From IMG/VR virus record IMGVR_UViG_3300046010_007959, positions 1-49,453 of that record: a DNA stretch of 49,453 nt. The stretch is one strand, 5' to 3'. This document shows positions 24,381 to 33,667 of this stretch, one piece after another; position 1 is the stretch's first letter, and each line of letters starts with the position of its first letter. Source of the stretch: a virus. Under the pieces are notes generated by a model. It was not told the origin of the DNA and ran no database searches. It saw only the letters and a list, made by a program, of their open reading frames with translations. The translations under genes were made by a program, and so were the position numbers.

Positions 24381-25394
24381 TTAGTTTGTCTTTTGACGGT
24401 TACGAATCATCGCTAGGATGTCTTCGGCACGTGCTGTTCCACCTGCAGGGGGTGTTGCAACCGGTGCTGTAGGAGCCGCTGGTGCAGCCTCTGTAACCAC
24501 TGGAGCTGGTGTGTCTTCAATTTCATGCACATCACCATGACCATCAACTGTCAGTGTAGGAGCGACTACTGCCGGAGCAGCTGATTCAGCCGAGACGATT
24601 GTTACGCCTCTTGGTTTGTAATAATTACCCCAACGATCTGCGTCATATGCTTGACCATCAACTGACGCTTCAAACATCTCTTTCATGACTTTAAGTTCAA
24701 CTTCGCTTGGTTTCTTAGGTAAGAAATCTTTCAAGTTGTATAAGCCATGAGTTTCGATTGCTGCCGCTTCTTCTGCTGTTAATGCAGATTCTTTACGTGA
24801 CCATTTACTTGTTGAATAATCAGCATACCCACCTTTTGATGTTTTAGTAACTGTAAAGTCTAAACCACCTTGGTAGTCTGTTGGTAAGTTTTCTAACTCT
24901 GGATCAAGCAGTGCTGATTTGATCAAGTTAAAAATCTGTGGACTAATAATAAATCTACGGATTGGATTTTCTGGTGTCTTATCGTCTGTGATAGGATTCT
25001 CACGCACAAAACCTTGGAACAAGTATGATCTTTTCTTCCAATACTTACGACCCATTTCTTCTAGACTTTGGTCTTTAAACCAAGTACGAACTTCTGCTAA
25101 GATTGGACATGCTTCACCCCACATCTCAACGCATGGTACTTGTACAGTGACTGGTTTACTATCTGCTTGACCTTTAACGCCAGCAAACGGTAAATTGATC
25201 ATTGCTCGTTCTGCCCAAAAGAATGTGTTTTTTGTGTCTGCGTCTGGAAGGAATCTAATGCGAGCGTTTGTGCCTTCTTGGATGTTCCAGTGTGCGTAGA
25301 TAGCGTTGTCGCCACCACCTTGTGAATTACCGCCTGTGCCACGGTTTTCTGATGCTTGTAACTTTGCACGGATTTCTGCTAATGATGTTGCCAT
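24381..25394 (-). CDS. 32: Single-stranded DNA-binding protein gp32
   Basis: A 337-residue protein with the T4 gp32 layout: a short basic N-terminus (LAEIRAKLQASENR) for cooperative binding, an OB-fold core (ARIRFLPDADTKNTFFWAERAMI, RRFIISPQIFNLIKS, GLDFTVTKTSKGGYADYSTSKW) and a Pro/Ala-rich C-terminal linker (about 270-320). Only two cysteines occur in the core (88 and 96), so the T4-type zinc site (His/Cys3) looks incomplete. The C-terminus ends in a basic helix (AMIRNRQKTN) instead of the usual acidic tail, which is odd. An AAGGAG ribosome site precedes the ATG. It is the first gene before the cassette and uvsX/uvsY. Confidence 0.88.
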   Translation of the reverse strand: MATSLAEIRAKLQASENRGTGGNSQGGGDNAIYAHWNIQEGTNARIRFLPDADTKNTFFWAERAMINLPFAGVKGQADSKPVTVQVPCVEMWGEACPILAEVRTWFKDQSLEEMGRKYWKKRSYLFQGFVRENPITDDKTPENPIRRFIISPQIFNLIKSALLDPELENLPTDYQGGLDFTVTKTSKGGYADYSTSKWSRKESALTAEEAAAIETHGLYNLKDFLPKKPSEVELKVMKEMFEASVDGQAYDADRWGNYYKPRGVTIVSAESAAPAVVAPTLTVDGHGDVHEIEDTPAPVVTEAAPAAPTAPVATPPAGGTARAEDILAMIRNRQKTN

Positions 25395-25471
25395 GTTATT
25401 ACTCCTTGTGTTTTAAGTTGGTCTTTAATATGCCTAAACGTACTATGCATTTATATATAATACGCTATAAT

Positions 25472-25479
25472 TATTTATT
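25472..25479 (-). promoter_or_regulatory. T4-type late promoter box (AATAAATA)
   Basis: AATAAATA on the minus strand 77 bases before gp32. A second AT-rich stretch, TATATATAAATG, lies about 20 bases nearer the gene. gp32 is expected to be expressed through several promoters. Confidence 0.4.
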
Positions 25480-25510
25480 CCGCAAGTGATATTTTCAATT
25501 ATTTTAGCCA

Positions 25511-25537
25511 AAACAAAAGGCACTATAAAAGTGCCTT
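25511..25537 (-). terminator. Rho-independent terminator
   Basis: Stem AAGGCACT / AGTGCCTT (25517-25537) with a short loop; on the minus strand it is followed by TTG and TTTTGG. It ends the 778-residue protein gene, 19 bases after its stop. Confidence 0.75.
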
Positions 25538-25556
25538 GGTCTTGTGATATTGTATC

Positions 25557-27893
25557 TTATTTTACGCCTGCTAATTTCTTCATTTGTTCTCTTTCTTGAT
25601 CGTATTGTGCTTTTCTCTTGTAAGCAGGTTCAGCAGTATTAATACCTGCCCATGGTTGTTTTTCTCTTTGAGCTGTTGGATTAACACCTGGCAAAGTGCC
25701 TGTGGGTTGACCTGGAGTGATGCCTTTACGTTGGAATGTTGGTTTATCATATGGTTTGTAATCAGGATTGTCTGGTAATTCTATCGCTTCTTTGGCTACC
25801 TTTTCTGCTTCAAGTTTTGGAATTTGATATTGGTCGTCGTCAACTTGGATAATATAGTTTTCATATTCTTCGCCTGTTACTTTACCTTGGATTTCTGGTG
25901 CACCTTTCTTCTGAATAATATCGCCTACGTTAATAGCACCTTCGTTTACTAATCTTTCAAATGCTTCTTCTAGTGTTTCATCTTTAGCCATCTTTTCTGT
26001 TCGTCTGCGGGCAACGTCACTCATGTGATGGATTTTACCTACAGGATCTTTCTTCTTAGTTTGTTTTTTCCAATCACCTTCGTGTTCCCAACCTGTTAAT
26101 TTGCCTGTCTTGGGATCGTATGTTACTTTGTCTTTGGCTTCGTTTACTTCATTGTCTTGGTCAAATTCTTTCTTTGAGATAAAATGATTTTCTTCACAGC
26201 AACCAAACTTATCATCACGTGGTTCGCCACAGTAAACACAAACTTCTTCGCTGTCGTCAATATCTCGTTCTTCTGTTACTTCTTTACTTTCGATACCAGC
26301 GTCCTGTTCAATTTGTCGAACCCAACCACTGACATCACTAGTGCCAATTTCTTCAACAGGCGCAGTCCAATTGGCGATTTCACGTGCCGCTTCTAATACA
26401 CCATCTGGACCTAGTTTCATCAATAGTTCATGATGGCTGTGTGCGATCCTACGGATGATAGCTGACTGGATCGCTTCAAAGCCGCCGTCATCATCTTGGC
26501 TGTCATCATCTTCTTCGTAGACCACACCATCTATGCCACTGTTGCTTGAGCCATAAGTGTTGCCTTCATCTACTTCTTGATTGTCTTCTGCTGGTTCTGC
26601 TGGTGTATCTTGGTCACCAATTTCATTCATGATCTGTTGATAGATGTGCGGTAGGTTATCCTGTAGCCAATCAACTACCAGATCACGTGCATCTGCTTCT
26701 GGATCTGAATCAGCCAGTTCTCCTAAACGATCGAACAGTCTGTCGTCACCGATGATATCGTACAGTGCGTTGGTAGCGTTCTGCCCATCTACTCCTACTG
26801 GCAAGGGTTGATTTAGTACGTCGATCAACTTACCAACTTCATCATCACTGTCTGGCACTGCCCAAGTACCTTCACTGACTGTATCAGCCCAGCTTTCAAA
26901 TTGTTCTGCAAATTTATTTTCTTTCTTCATGTTATATGCCTTATGTACCAAAGGTAATGCTTCCTCTAAACGTTCATCAAATGTGCGTTTAACGAAACGC
27001 TCTTTCATTTCATCGGTGTCAACTTCCGGAATGTACGAAGTCGATGTTGCTACGAATTGTTCTGCGCATTTTTTGTAACCTTTCTTGCCTGTCATGCGAG
27101 TTAGTGTGTTGTTTAATAGGCCATGATATTCAAATGCTGCTTCTACCATCGCGTGTGTTTGCGTGTCTTCAAATGTTCTGCGGCGGACCTTGTTCAAGAA
27201 TGGTTTCAGTTTGGCTGCTTCTATAGCCATTTCACAGATATGCTGACCTAGATCATCGTGTAGATCACCACCTTGTTTGAAATGCTGTGCTACTGCACGG
27301 GCTAGTTTCAAGCTCTTGACTGGCATCTTGAAACGCTCGCCTTCTTGATTTTCAACGTAGATGCTGTTGATATGATGTGCTCGGGCACGGCGATTTTCTT
27401 CATCTAGGATAGGTTGGCTGTGGCGAACTATGATGCGTACAGGGCCTTTCTTTTCGTAGCTTGATCGTCGAGTACCATATAGGCTTTCGCTGACCACATC
27501 GTCTCTAGTATAGGTATCATCTGACTTGCTGATCTGCTGTATATCACGATGTTTTAGAGTCGAGCGTGTGATGTCTCTGGGTTCAAAGCTGAGCAGATTA
27601 CGCTTGGCAAATTCACGCAGTTCGCGCAGGAATCTATACCATTCTTGCTTGTGTTCGTCATCCAGATCATCGCTGATGTTCTTGCTAAAATAGACTTTTA
27701 GGCTGGTTTCATCTATCAAACTGATGGTGATATTACCGTGATCATGGTCATCTATCACATAATCAAAGTTGAAAAAACGTGCAGATTCTGGATCTGTGGT
27801 GGCCTTGGCTTTGTCATCACCCAAGCTGACATCCTCAAATCTATCACGGATTTTCTCAAATAGACCTTCTGCTATCTTGTTAATTTCTCTCAT
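25557..27893 (-). CDS. Large late protein of 778 residues, probable virion or prohead protein
   Basis: The N-terminus MREINKIAEG places an (L/I)xE cleavage-like site at E9. The first 330 residues are charged and helical. A central acidic stretch (about 420-480) is followed by a Cys cluster CVYCGEP...GCC (about 550-570) that could bind zinc. The C-terminus is basic and Pro-rich and ends REQMKKLAGVK, a KLAG motif also found in two neighbouring genes. A late box lies 5 bases before the ATG. It sits directly after the terminase gene. I recall large uncharacterised proteins of this kind near the terminase in marine T4-like phages. A head-interior or scaffold-related role is inferred. Confidence 0.6.
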   Translation of the reverse strand: MREINKIAEGLFEKIRDRFEDVSLGDDKAKATTDPESARFFNFDYVIDDHDHGNITISLIDETSLKVYFSKNISDDLDDEHKQEWYRFLRELREFAKRNLLSFEPRDITRSTLKHRDIQQISKSDDTYTRDDVVSESLYGTRRSSYEKKGPVRIIVRHSQPILDEENRRARAHHINSIYVENQEGERFKMPVKSLKLARAVAQHFKQGGDLHDDLGQHICEMAIEAAKLKPFLNKVRRRTFEDTQTHAMVEAAFEYHGLLNNTLTRMTGKKGYKKCAEQFVATSTSYIPEVDTDEMKERFVKRTFDERLEEALPLVHKAYNMKKENKFAEQFESWADTVSEGTWAVPDSDDEVGKLIDVLNQPLPVGVDGQNATNALYDIIGDDRLFDRLGELADSDPEADARDLVVDWLQDNLPHIYQQIMNEIGDQDTPAEPAEDNQEVDEGNTYGSSNSGIDGVVYEEDDDSQDDDGGFEAIQSAIIRRIAHSHHELLMKLGPDGVLEAAREIANWTAPVEEIGTSDVSGWVRQIEQDAGIESKEVTEERDIDDSEEVCVYCGEPRDDKFGCCEENHFISKKEFDQDNEVNEAKDKVTYDPKTGKLTGWEHEGDWKKQTKKKDPVGKIHHMSDVARRRTEKMAKDETLEEAFERLVNEGAINVGDIIQKKGAPEIQGKVTGEEYENYIIQVDDDQYQIPKLEAEKVAKEAIELPDNPDYKPYDKPTFQRKGITPGQPTGTLPGVNPTAQREKQPWAGINTAEPAYKRKAQYDQEREQMKKLAGVK

Positions 27894-27898
27894 GTAAG

Positions 27899-27906
27899 TA
27901 TTTATC
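27899..27906 (-). promoter_or_regulatory. T4-type late promoter box (GATAAATA + CT)
   Basis: GATAAATACTTAC immediately before the ATG at 27893; only 5 bases lie between box and start codon, predicting a leaderless late transcript for the 778-residue protein. Confidence 0.6.
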
Positions 27907-29475
27907 TTAAGTGATAAAGAATGGCATGGGCTCGATTATGTCTTCTAGGCTGTCTTTCATGGTCAAATCCAGCTGGCTGTCAAAGCTCTGCAGCATCTGT
28001 GCCATGCGTACTATTAAGATCAAGCTCATCACTAGATCGTCGGTTTCGCCCGGTTTTGCCGCATAGCTGCTACCATGTGCCACAAATGTTTTTAGCTCTG
28101 ATATTAGTGGACGGCTGACGATCATCATACGCTTGGATTCTATTAGATTTTTAAGTTTAGCACAGGCTGATATCTTGCTGGAATTAGTGGTATTAAATCC
28201 CTTGCGATAACGTCGACCGGAACCCATACGTTTAGGTTCGCTCAGGAATATACCCTTGATGTTCTCTTCACCAATTTCACTGATGCTGATCAGAGCCGCT
28301 TCGCCTACGGTGTTATTTTCGACACTGTAATAGATATTATTAGGACTTACAGTTTCAGCTAGATATTTGGTAATCTCTGTTAGGATTCCCACCTGTTGCT
28401 GTATGGGTGTGCGATTATGCTGCCATTCACCTACTTGCCTAAATGTGGGCAACTCAAATATCTGTATACCAGCTGGGTCACCACCTGTACCTAGGCTGGG
28501 ATCTAAGGACACCACATAGGTATACTGTGCTTCTGGACGTTTATACCAACGTACCTGCCCTTGGCGTTCTATGGGATCTAACCCTTGCATTTCAACTAAG
28601 AAACTAGGACTGATCAAGGTTTCTTCCCAGATGATAAATTCACAATCCATTTCTCTACGGAAACGTTCATCGCCTAGCTGACTACGAGTCTGTACTGCCC
28701 ATGCTTCATCGCGATCTGGATGTTCATTCCAATAGCTACGAAACGCTTTGAATCCGTTAATACCTATTTCAGTTGGATTGCCAAATTCATCAAACTGCTT
28801 GTTAGCACCTTTCCATAGGGTAGCAAACTGATCTTCATCACTGTTAGGTGTACTAGTGATAATACATTTACCACCAGTGGCCAATGTGGGGCTGATTGAA
28901 GTCCAGAACTCACGACCAATAGTAGGACGGACGAAAGCAAACTCATCTGCATATAGTAATGATATAGACATACCTCGACCAGTGTTTTCTGTTGTAGTAG
29001 CACTCACTATGCGACTACCATTGTCAAAGTCTATACTACCCTTGTTGTAACTCACAGCACCAGCACGTATAAAATCCGGCACGCTTTCGTAAGCGTAGCG
29101 TATACGTTGCATGATTTCTTGTGAGCCTGTGTATTTGTGTGCGGCAATTAGGATAGTTGCATCAGCAACAAACATAGCATACCAAAGTAGGTATCCTGCG
29201 GCTGAAGTTGATTTACCTGTTTGCCGAGGCATTAGTGAGATGCTGAATCGGTAGTTATGGTATGAATGTATCAGGCGTTTTTGATACTCAAAAGGTGTAT
29301 ACAGCATACGGCCACGAGTAGGATGCTGTATATAAAAGTAGTGACTCATAAAGTATTCAGGGCCCAAGACGGGATCTGCGCACTTTGCGAATTCTCTTAA
29401 TTGTTCTTCTGTAAAGCTCTCACGAGTATGAGGTTTCTTTACTAGAACGCTGTCTGTACCTTTAGCTGTTGCCAT
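27907..29475 (-). CDS. 17: Terminase large subunit gp17
   Basis: A 522-residue packaging ATPase-nuclease. The ATPase shows LMPRQTGKST at 81-90 (Walker A, with the Arg typical of T4-like terminases) and LLYADEFAF near 173-181 (Walker B plus catalytic Glu). The nuclease domain has VSLDPSLGTGGDPAG near 331 (first Asp), YYSVENN (Glu) and a final DDLVMSL (Asp). It cuts concatemers and drives DNA into the prohead with the small subunit. It is shorter than T4 gp17 (610), lacking some N-terminal length. The next gene downstream is the 778-residue late protein. Confidence 0.95.
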   Translation of the reverse strand: MATAKGTDSVLVKKPHTRESFTEEQLREFAKCADPVLGPEYFMSHYFYIQHPTRGRMLYTPFEYQKRLIHSYHNYRFSISLMPRQTGKSTSAAGYLLWYAMFVADATILIAAHKYTGSQEIMQRIRYAYESVPDFIRAGAVSYNKGSIDFDNGSRIVSATTTENTGRGMSISLLYADEFAFVRPTIGREFWTSISPTLATGGKCIITSTPNSDEDQFATLWKGANKQFDEFGNPTEIGINGFKAFRSYWNEHPDRDEAWAVQTRSQLGDERFRREMDCEFIIWEETLISPSFLVEMQGLDPIERQGQVRWYKRPEAQYTYVVSLDPSLGTGGDPAGIQIFELPTFRQVGEWQHNRTPIQQQVGILTEITKYLAETVSPNNIYYSVENNTVGEAALISISEIGEENIKGIFLSEPKRMGSGRRYRKGFNTTNSSKISACAKLKNLIESKRMMIVSRPLISELKTFVAHGSSYAAKPGETDDLVMSLILIVRMAQMLQSFDSQLDLTMKDSLEDIIEPMPFFIT

Positions 29476-29511
29476 ACTATTACTTATCTTGGCAGTGTGT
29501 GTGTATTACAA

Positions 29512-29742
29512 TTACCAGGGTTTTTCGTTCGTCATCAGCGGAAGCGCAAACCAAAGCCTAAACCACTCTGGCGTACCTGGTTGGATGTTGTGCTCTTTTT
29601 GATAGTTGATTTTTTCCATAGCTGTGATGCTAGGATTACTACCTTCTAATCTAGTAGGAGTGTCGTAGCCTTTATATTCAGCTAATTTACCTGCATTACC
29701 ATTGATGCCAGCTAACTGCTTAATTTGATCTATATCATCCAT
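29512..29742 (-). CDS. Small late-region protein with KQLAG motif
   Basis: A 76-residue protein starting MDDIDQIKQLAGINGNAGKL. The KQLAG motif near the N-terminus resembles KLAG stretches in the 778-residue protein (C-terminus) and the 1078-residue protein. The C-terminal half (PGTPEWFRLWFALPLMTNEKPW) is rich in aromatic residues. It lies between terL and the head-related gene block, with a 1-base gap to the next gene. No function known to me; a small head or packaging accessory is plausible. Confidence 0.6.
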   Translation of the reverse strand: MDDIDQIKQLAGINGNAGKLAEYKGYDTPTRLEGSNPSITAMEKINYQKEHNIQPGTPEWFRLWFALPLMTNEKPW

Positions 29743-29743
29743 G

Positions 29744-30109
29744 TTAAACTCCGTATTTGTTACGTTTAGGTTTAGCTACTGGACTGACTTTGTTGATTTT
29801 TTCTAATTCTTCACTGCCTTTTCCGCTGTGTTTTCTTGTTTTTAATCCAAATTCTTTGCGTGCATGATCGATGATTTCTTGATCAGCATCACTATATCCA
29901 ACCGTTGTAAATTCACTACCAATTGGACCTAGAGGATCAATTACGTCATCGGGACTTCGTGCTAGTGCCATACCAAATCTGTAAGCAACATAAGGATGTG
30001 AATTATTATCTAAATATGGATAACTATTTACGTTTGATAGAGATTGGCGAGTTGACTTACGAAGCTCACCTCTTTTTATTACTTCAGTGATGATCTCATT
30101 GATTTTCAT
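29744..30109 (-). CDS. Conserved late protein with capsid-targeting-like N-terminus
   Basis: A 121-residue protein starting MKINEIITEVIKRG; I-T-E at 7-9 is an (L/I)xE prohead-protease-type site. The middle segment (LDNNSHPYVAYRFGMALARSPD) and the end (KPKRNKYGV) match, as I recall, a conserved uncharacterised family of T4-like phages. The frame runs up to a GTG at 30139, but ATG 30109 is the likely start, overlapping the upstream gene by 14 bases. The C-terminal basic tail could contact DNA. Likely packaged or head-associated; inference. Confidence 0.6.
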   Translation of the reverse strand: MKINEIITEVIKRGELRKSTRQSLSNVNSYPYLDNNSHPYVAYRFGMALARSPDDVIDPLGPIGSEFTTVGYSDADQEIIDHARKEFGLKTRKHSGKGSEELEKINKVSPVAKPKRNKYGV

Positions 30110-30428
30110 AATCGTCTTGATCTTCGTCTTCGTCGCCACTGTTAATTAACATATTGCGTAGGCTAGCTATGCTACCTGGTTGGCGGCGATCATCTATGAA
30201 ACTTTCTAAATGTGGAGCAAGATAACTACGGATCTGGCCTGCGAATGGACCCGGAAGATCACGTCCATAACGTGCTAGATCACCAGCGATACCTGCAGCT
30301 TGATTAAGATGTTCTTCGAGCTGGTCTAGCATATCACTGAGATGTGTTCTATCTACAGCATCTTCCTTGATAGGTTCACCTGCAGCAATAGCATCCATCA
30401 TCTCAACAAATTCTTTAAGCTCTTTCAT
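30096..30428 (-). CDS. Small acidic-tailed late protein
   Basis: A 110-residue helical protein. The N-terminus MKELKEFVEMMDA is close to, but does not fit, the (L/I)xE rule (F-V-E). A long helix (LSDMLDQLEEHLNQAAGIAGDLARYG) is followed by a Pro-Gly turn and an acidic tail (GDEDEDQDDYENQ). It is one base away from the 1078-residue gene and overlaps the next gene by 14 bases. Function unknown; scaffold or head accessory is possible from context. Confidence 0.55.
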   Translation of the reverse strand: MKELKEFVEMMDAIAAGEPIKEDAVDRTHLSDMLDQLEEHLNQAAGIAGDLARYGRDLPGPFAGQIRSYLAPHLESFIDDRRQPGSIASLRNMLINSGDEDEDQDDYENQ

Positions 30429-30429
30429 A

Positions 30430-33400
30430 TTATGCCTTAACGTCGTTAATCATACTTTCGTATGCTTTCCAAAGACTTTCTTCTTTGGCTTCTGCTACTG
30501 CCATTGGATTGTCACCACGGAATGGTTTATCACTGTATGCTTTCTTAGAACGATGTAGATCAGTACCACTCGGAATAGCTGCATCTGTTCCTGCAACTTC
30601 TTCACGTGGAGTGTTTGTATACTCTATGTCACGCTCTTTAGGACCTTCTTCAGCAACGACTTCTTCAGCCATCGCTGGTTGTGCTTGGATAGCAACCACT
30701 GGCATGCCACTTAACTTGCGGATTAGATTAACTACATCTTCTTCGCCGTTAGCTGATACGTTTAAGTTGATATCTTCTTTTACTGTGTATTTTTTACCGT
30801 CCACTTCAAACTCCTTTTTCCCGTCGGCGCGAGCTTTGGCTAATGCACCTGAGAATTCGTTACCTTCTTCTACTTCTGCTTCGCCGACCAATACTTCATC
30901 TTCAACATCTTTGATAGGAGTAGTGTCAACCCCTGCGGCTGCTAAAAACATTTCTTTCTTGAAACGAGAATTTTGTTGCTTGAATATATCTGCGTGATAC
31001 ATGGCTAATTCTGTTCGTTTTGCCATATCAGGAATCGATTTAAGTAGATCAGCTACCATGCGGAAATCTTTGCGTGTCGCGGCTTCATTCAATTCTTCTT
31101 CGCTACAGCCCATACCTTCGTCCATGGCTTTTACATCCTCACAACAGCAAGGATCAGCATTACATTTTGAGCAACCTGCATAGGTCAATGGACTTGCTGA
31201 GTCACCTGGTACCATTGGATTGAAGTCCTCACGTGCTAGGCCTGCTAGTTTAGCAATTTCTGCTAGCTCGTGTTCTGCATCTAATAGAGGTTCTTCACTG
31301 ACGAAACTGTTCATCGGTGCACCACATTCCATGGCTTCTTTTTCTTTGCTAGCACAGAAATGTCCGTATGATGTAGCGGCATCACTGATGAAGTCTTCAT
31401 CATAGTGTACTAACCAACGTGCGGCTTTAGGTGTTAATTTTAATTCAATCAGTTCATCGTAGACTGCTTTAACGAAAGCTTCTGAATTAACATCTAATCC
31501 TGGTTGTTCATCACACAAGACTCGACCTATTGTTTCATAAGTGTATTCACTGCTTTCTGCGTTGCGTCCTTCTTTGACCATTTTGTGTTTTTTTAATTCT
31601 GCTTTGGAATTTTTAACTGTGTCACCAAATTTTGTAGCTTCTTCTACCTGACCTTTATTACGTGCTTTCCATGCTGTTGCGTAAGCGATACCTTTTTCAC
31701 GTTTAGATAGTTTACCGTCTTTAGCATAGCCTTTCTTGATGTGTTTAACCATGCGTTCAGCTTTGGCACCTGGAGGTGCTACTTCATCAACTTGTTTAGC
31801 ATTTTTGGCCGCTTTCTTCATTGGTTCTGTTTTGTTGCCATCTTTGTCGAGATCGATATAGTCTGGTTTAGCTGATTCATCAAACTTGTCATGTCTAGCA
31901 CGTAGCTTAGCCATGGTCTCTTTGCCGGCACCTTCACGGCCTGCTTGCTGTAGAGCTTTCATGCCTTCTTTGCCATATTTCTTTTTACCTAAGTATGCTT
32001 GTAAACCGCTCTCATCTAGATCTTTTTCTTCATCGTCTTTTTGTGCAGAGCCACCGTAAGCACGACCTTTGATCTTACGTGTAGATGATTTTTCATCATA
32101 GTCGCCCTTTTCTGCACGTTCGTCTTCTTGTTTGTCTTTTAGTGCCTGTAGGCGTTTGCGTTTAGCCACTGCGTCTTTGTCTATCTCAGCTGGTTCGTGT
32201 TTTTTAGCACTCTTAGCCGCCAATTTCATTGGCTCATCAGTGTCACCATCTTTGTCAAGATCTAAGAAGTCTGGTTTTGCATCTTCACTGAATTTTGCAA
32301 ATCTTTCCATCAGACTTGTTGCTAGTTTGTTAATAGTTTCATTCATAGTAGGGGTTCCTAAATCAAATTGTCCTTGTGTTCCGGTTGGAGTGTTTGCTAG
32401 TGGAGCAAACAGATCTTGTGTTTGGCCTTTCTTTAATGGTGCTGGTGCTGGTGCAGCTTTTTTTGGTGCTGGCTCATTTATATTGTTTATGAACCAAACA
32501 AACTGACTTCTATCACCCAATACATTATTAATAAACTGATCTTGCTGTTTAGCAGACATTTTAGTAAGGATCGTGATAAATTTGTCCATGGTAGCTTTGG
32601 ATATGTTAACTACTCCGTCTTCAAATTCTAATTTAATAGATTCTTGTGGTGCAGTTGGTAATGCCTGTCCTGGTTGTGGTCCTAGTTGCGTCGCTTCTTG
32701 ATATTTTGCCCAAGCATCTGACCATTGATATAATGCCGCTGTATTTTTTGATGCCGTTGGTGATAGTTCATTGAGTAATGCTTCTTCCAACTTGGCTCCT
32801 GATCGCTTCTTAAAAACAGCTGCAGCTTTTCCATAATTCTTTGGTTGTGTCTTTGGAGCTGTTGATATTGGTGCAGGAGTGATTTGTGGGATTTCACCTG
32901 GTGATGGTTGATCCGTTGAGTTAGTTTTAGATTTTGGCAAATCAGTACCTTTTACGGATTTTAATGAACTCCACCCAGTTGTACTAGTAGTCGCTGTTGT
33001 ATCTGGTTCTTTTTTATCTGTAGTAGCTGTACTGGCAGGACTAATTGATGGTTGCTCTTTTTCTTTAGCCTTGGCTTTTTCTTTGGCCTTGGCTACGATC
33101 TCTTTACCTCGCGCAGCTATTTTTTCTGGAGCCGCTCCGGTATCTTTCGTTGCCTTGGCAAAATCCACAGATGCTTGAGCCTGTTGTTGGACTGGTAGGT
33201 TAGCCGCAGCTACCTGTTGGGTGAAATCTTGGAATCGTTTTTCCTGTGCATCATAGCGTGCATTAGCGGCAACGATGGCCTGTTCTGTTTGTTTGATTTC
33301 TTTCTGTTGGGCATCAATAGTAGACTTGGCTTTGTTCATCCACTCGCCGGTTTCTCTATCGCGCTGATCCAGTTCTTCGGTCTTGTCTCCCATCGCTGCG

Positions 33401-33666
33401 ACCACTGCTTCGAGATCGCTGGCAGTTTCAGGATATTTGGCCTTGGCCAGTTGGACTGTGCGTTTGGCCTTGGGATTTAACCAGTTGCCTTCATTATCAT
33501 CCTCGGGATTAAATTTATTGAATTTTTTTTCTAATAAACTAACAGCACCAGATAGATCATCGGGGTCTATGCTTTCTACGATGGTATCAACTTCAACAGT
33601 GCTGGATGGTATCTTGCCCATAGCACCATTTAATTTAGATAAGATATCGTAGATATTTTCACTCAT
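30430..33666 (-). CDS. Large modular late protein (1078 residues)
   Basis: A low-complexity, modular protein, probably a head-core or virion protein. A coiled-coil, Ala/Gln/Lys-rich region covers about 60-220 and a Pro/Thr-rich linker about 195-270. Two copies of a KPD(F/Y)(L/I)DLDKDG...EPMK.AAK module occur near 465-495 and 600-630; the DxDxDG core resembles an EF-hand/dockerin calcium loop. Between them a GKKKYGKEGM...REGAGKETMAK module occurs. A Cys-rich CSKCNADPCCCED lies near 837, and an IAKLAGLA motif near 810-820. The modules are familiar from marine T4-like phages but without known function to me. The start has no strong ribosome site. Confidence 0.55.
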   Translation of the reverse strand: MSENIYDILSKLNGAMGKIPSSTVEVDTIVESIDPDDLSGAVSLLEKKFNKFNPEDDNEGNWLNPKAKRTVQLAKAKYPETASDLEAVVAAMGDKTEELDQRDRETGEWMNKAKSTIDAQQKEIKQTEQAIVAANARYDAQEKRFQDFTQQVAAANLPVQQQAQASVDFAKATKDTGAAPEKIAARGKEIVAKAKEKAKAKEKEQPSISPASTATTDKKEPDTTATTSTTGWSSLKSVKGTDLPKSKTNSTDQPSPGEIPQITPAPISTAPKTQPKNYGKAAAVFKKRSGAKLEEALLNELSPTASKNTAALYQWSDAWAKYQEATQLGPQPGQALPTAPQESIKLEFEDGVVNISKATMDKFITILTKMSAKQQDQFINNVLGDRSQFVWFINNINEPAPKKAAPAPAPLKKGQTQDLFAPLANTPTGTQGQFDLGTPTMNETINKLATSLMERFAKFSEDAKPDFLDLDKDGDTDEPMKLAAKSAKKHEPAEIDKDAVAKRKRLQALKDKQEDERAEKGDYDEKSSTRKIKGRAYGGSAQKDDEEKDLDESGLQAYLGKKKYGKEGMKALQQAGREGAGKETMAKLRARHDKFDESAKPDYIDLDKDGNKTEPMKKAAKNAKQVDEVAPPGAKAERMVKHIKKGYAKDGKLSKREKGIAYATAWKARNKGQVEEATKFGDTVKNSKAELKKHKMVKEGRNAESSEYTYETIGRVLCDEQPGLDVNSEAFVKAVYDELIELKLTPKAARWLVHYDEDFISDAATSYGHFCASKEKEAMECGAPMNSFVSEEPLLDAEHELAEIAKLAGLAREDFNPMVPGDSASPLTYAGCSKCNADPCCCEDVKAMDEGMGCSEEELNEAATRKDFRMVADLLKSIPDMAKRTELAMYHADIFKQQNSRFKKEMFLAAAGVDTTPIKDVEDEVLVGEAEVEEGNEFSGALAKARADGKKEFEVDGKKYTVKEDINLNVSANGEEDVVNLIRKLSGMPVVAIQAQPAMAEEVVAEEGPKERDIEYTNTPREEVAGTDAAIPSGTDLHRSKKAYSDKPFRGDNPMAVAEAKEESLWKAYESMINDVKA
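31795..32289 (-). repeat. Two-copy protein repeat with DxDxDG loop
   Basis: Within the 1078-residue gene, codons around 32203-32289 and 31795-31875 encode two similar 28-residue modules sharing AKPD, DLDKDG and EPMK-AAK-AK. The copies differ at several positions, so this is an old internal duplication. Confidence 0.7.
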
Positions 33667-33667
33667 G

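Noticed and set aside
30485-30997. Plus-strand open frame of 170 residues
   Set aside because: It lies wholly inside the 1078-residue minus-strand gene, is Ser-rich antisense sequence and has no ribosome site; antisense shadow.
32132-32506. Plus-strand open frame of 124 residues
   Set aside because: Antisense to the same late gene, with no motif and no promoter.
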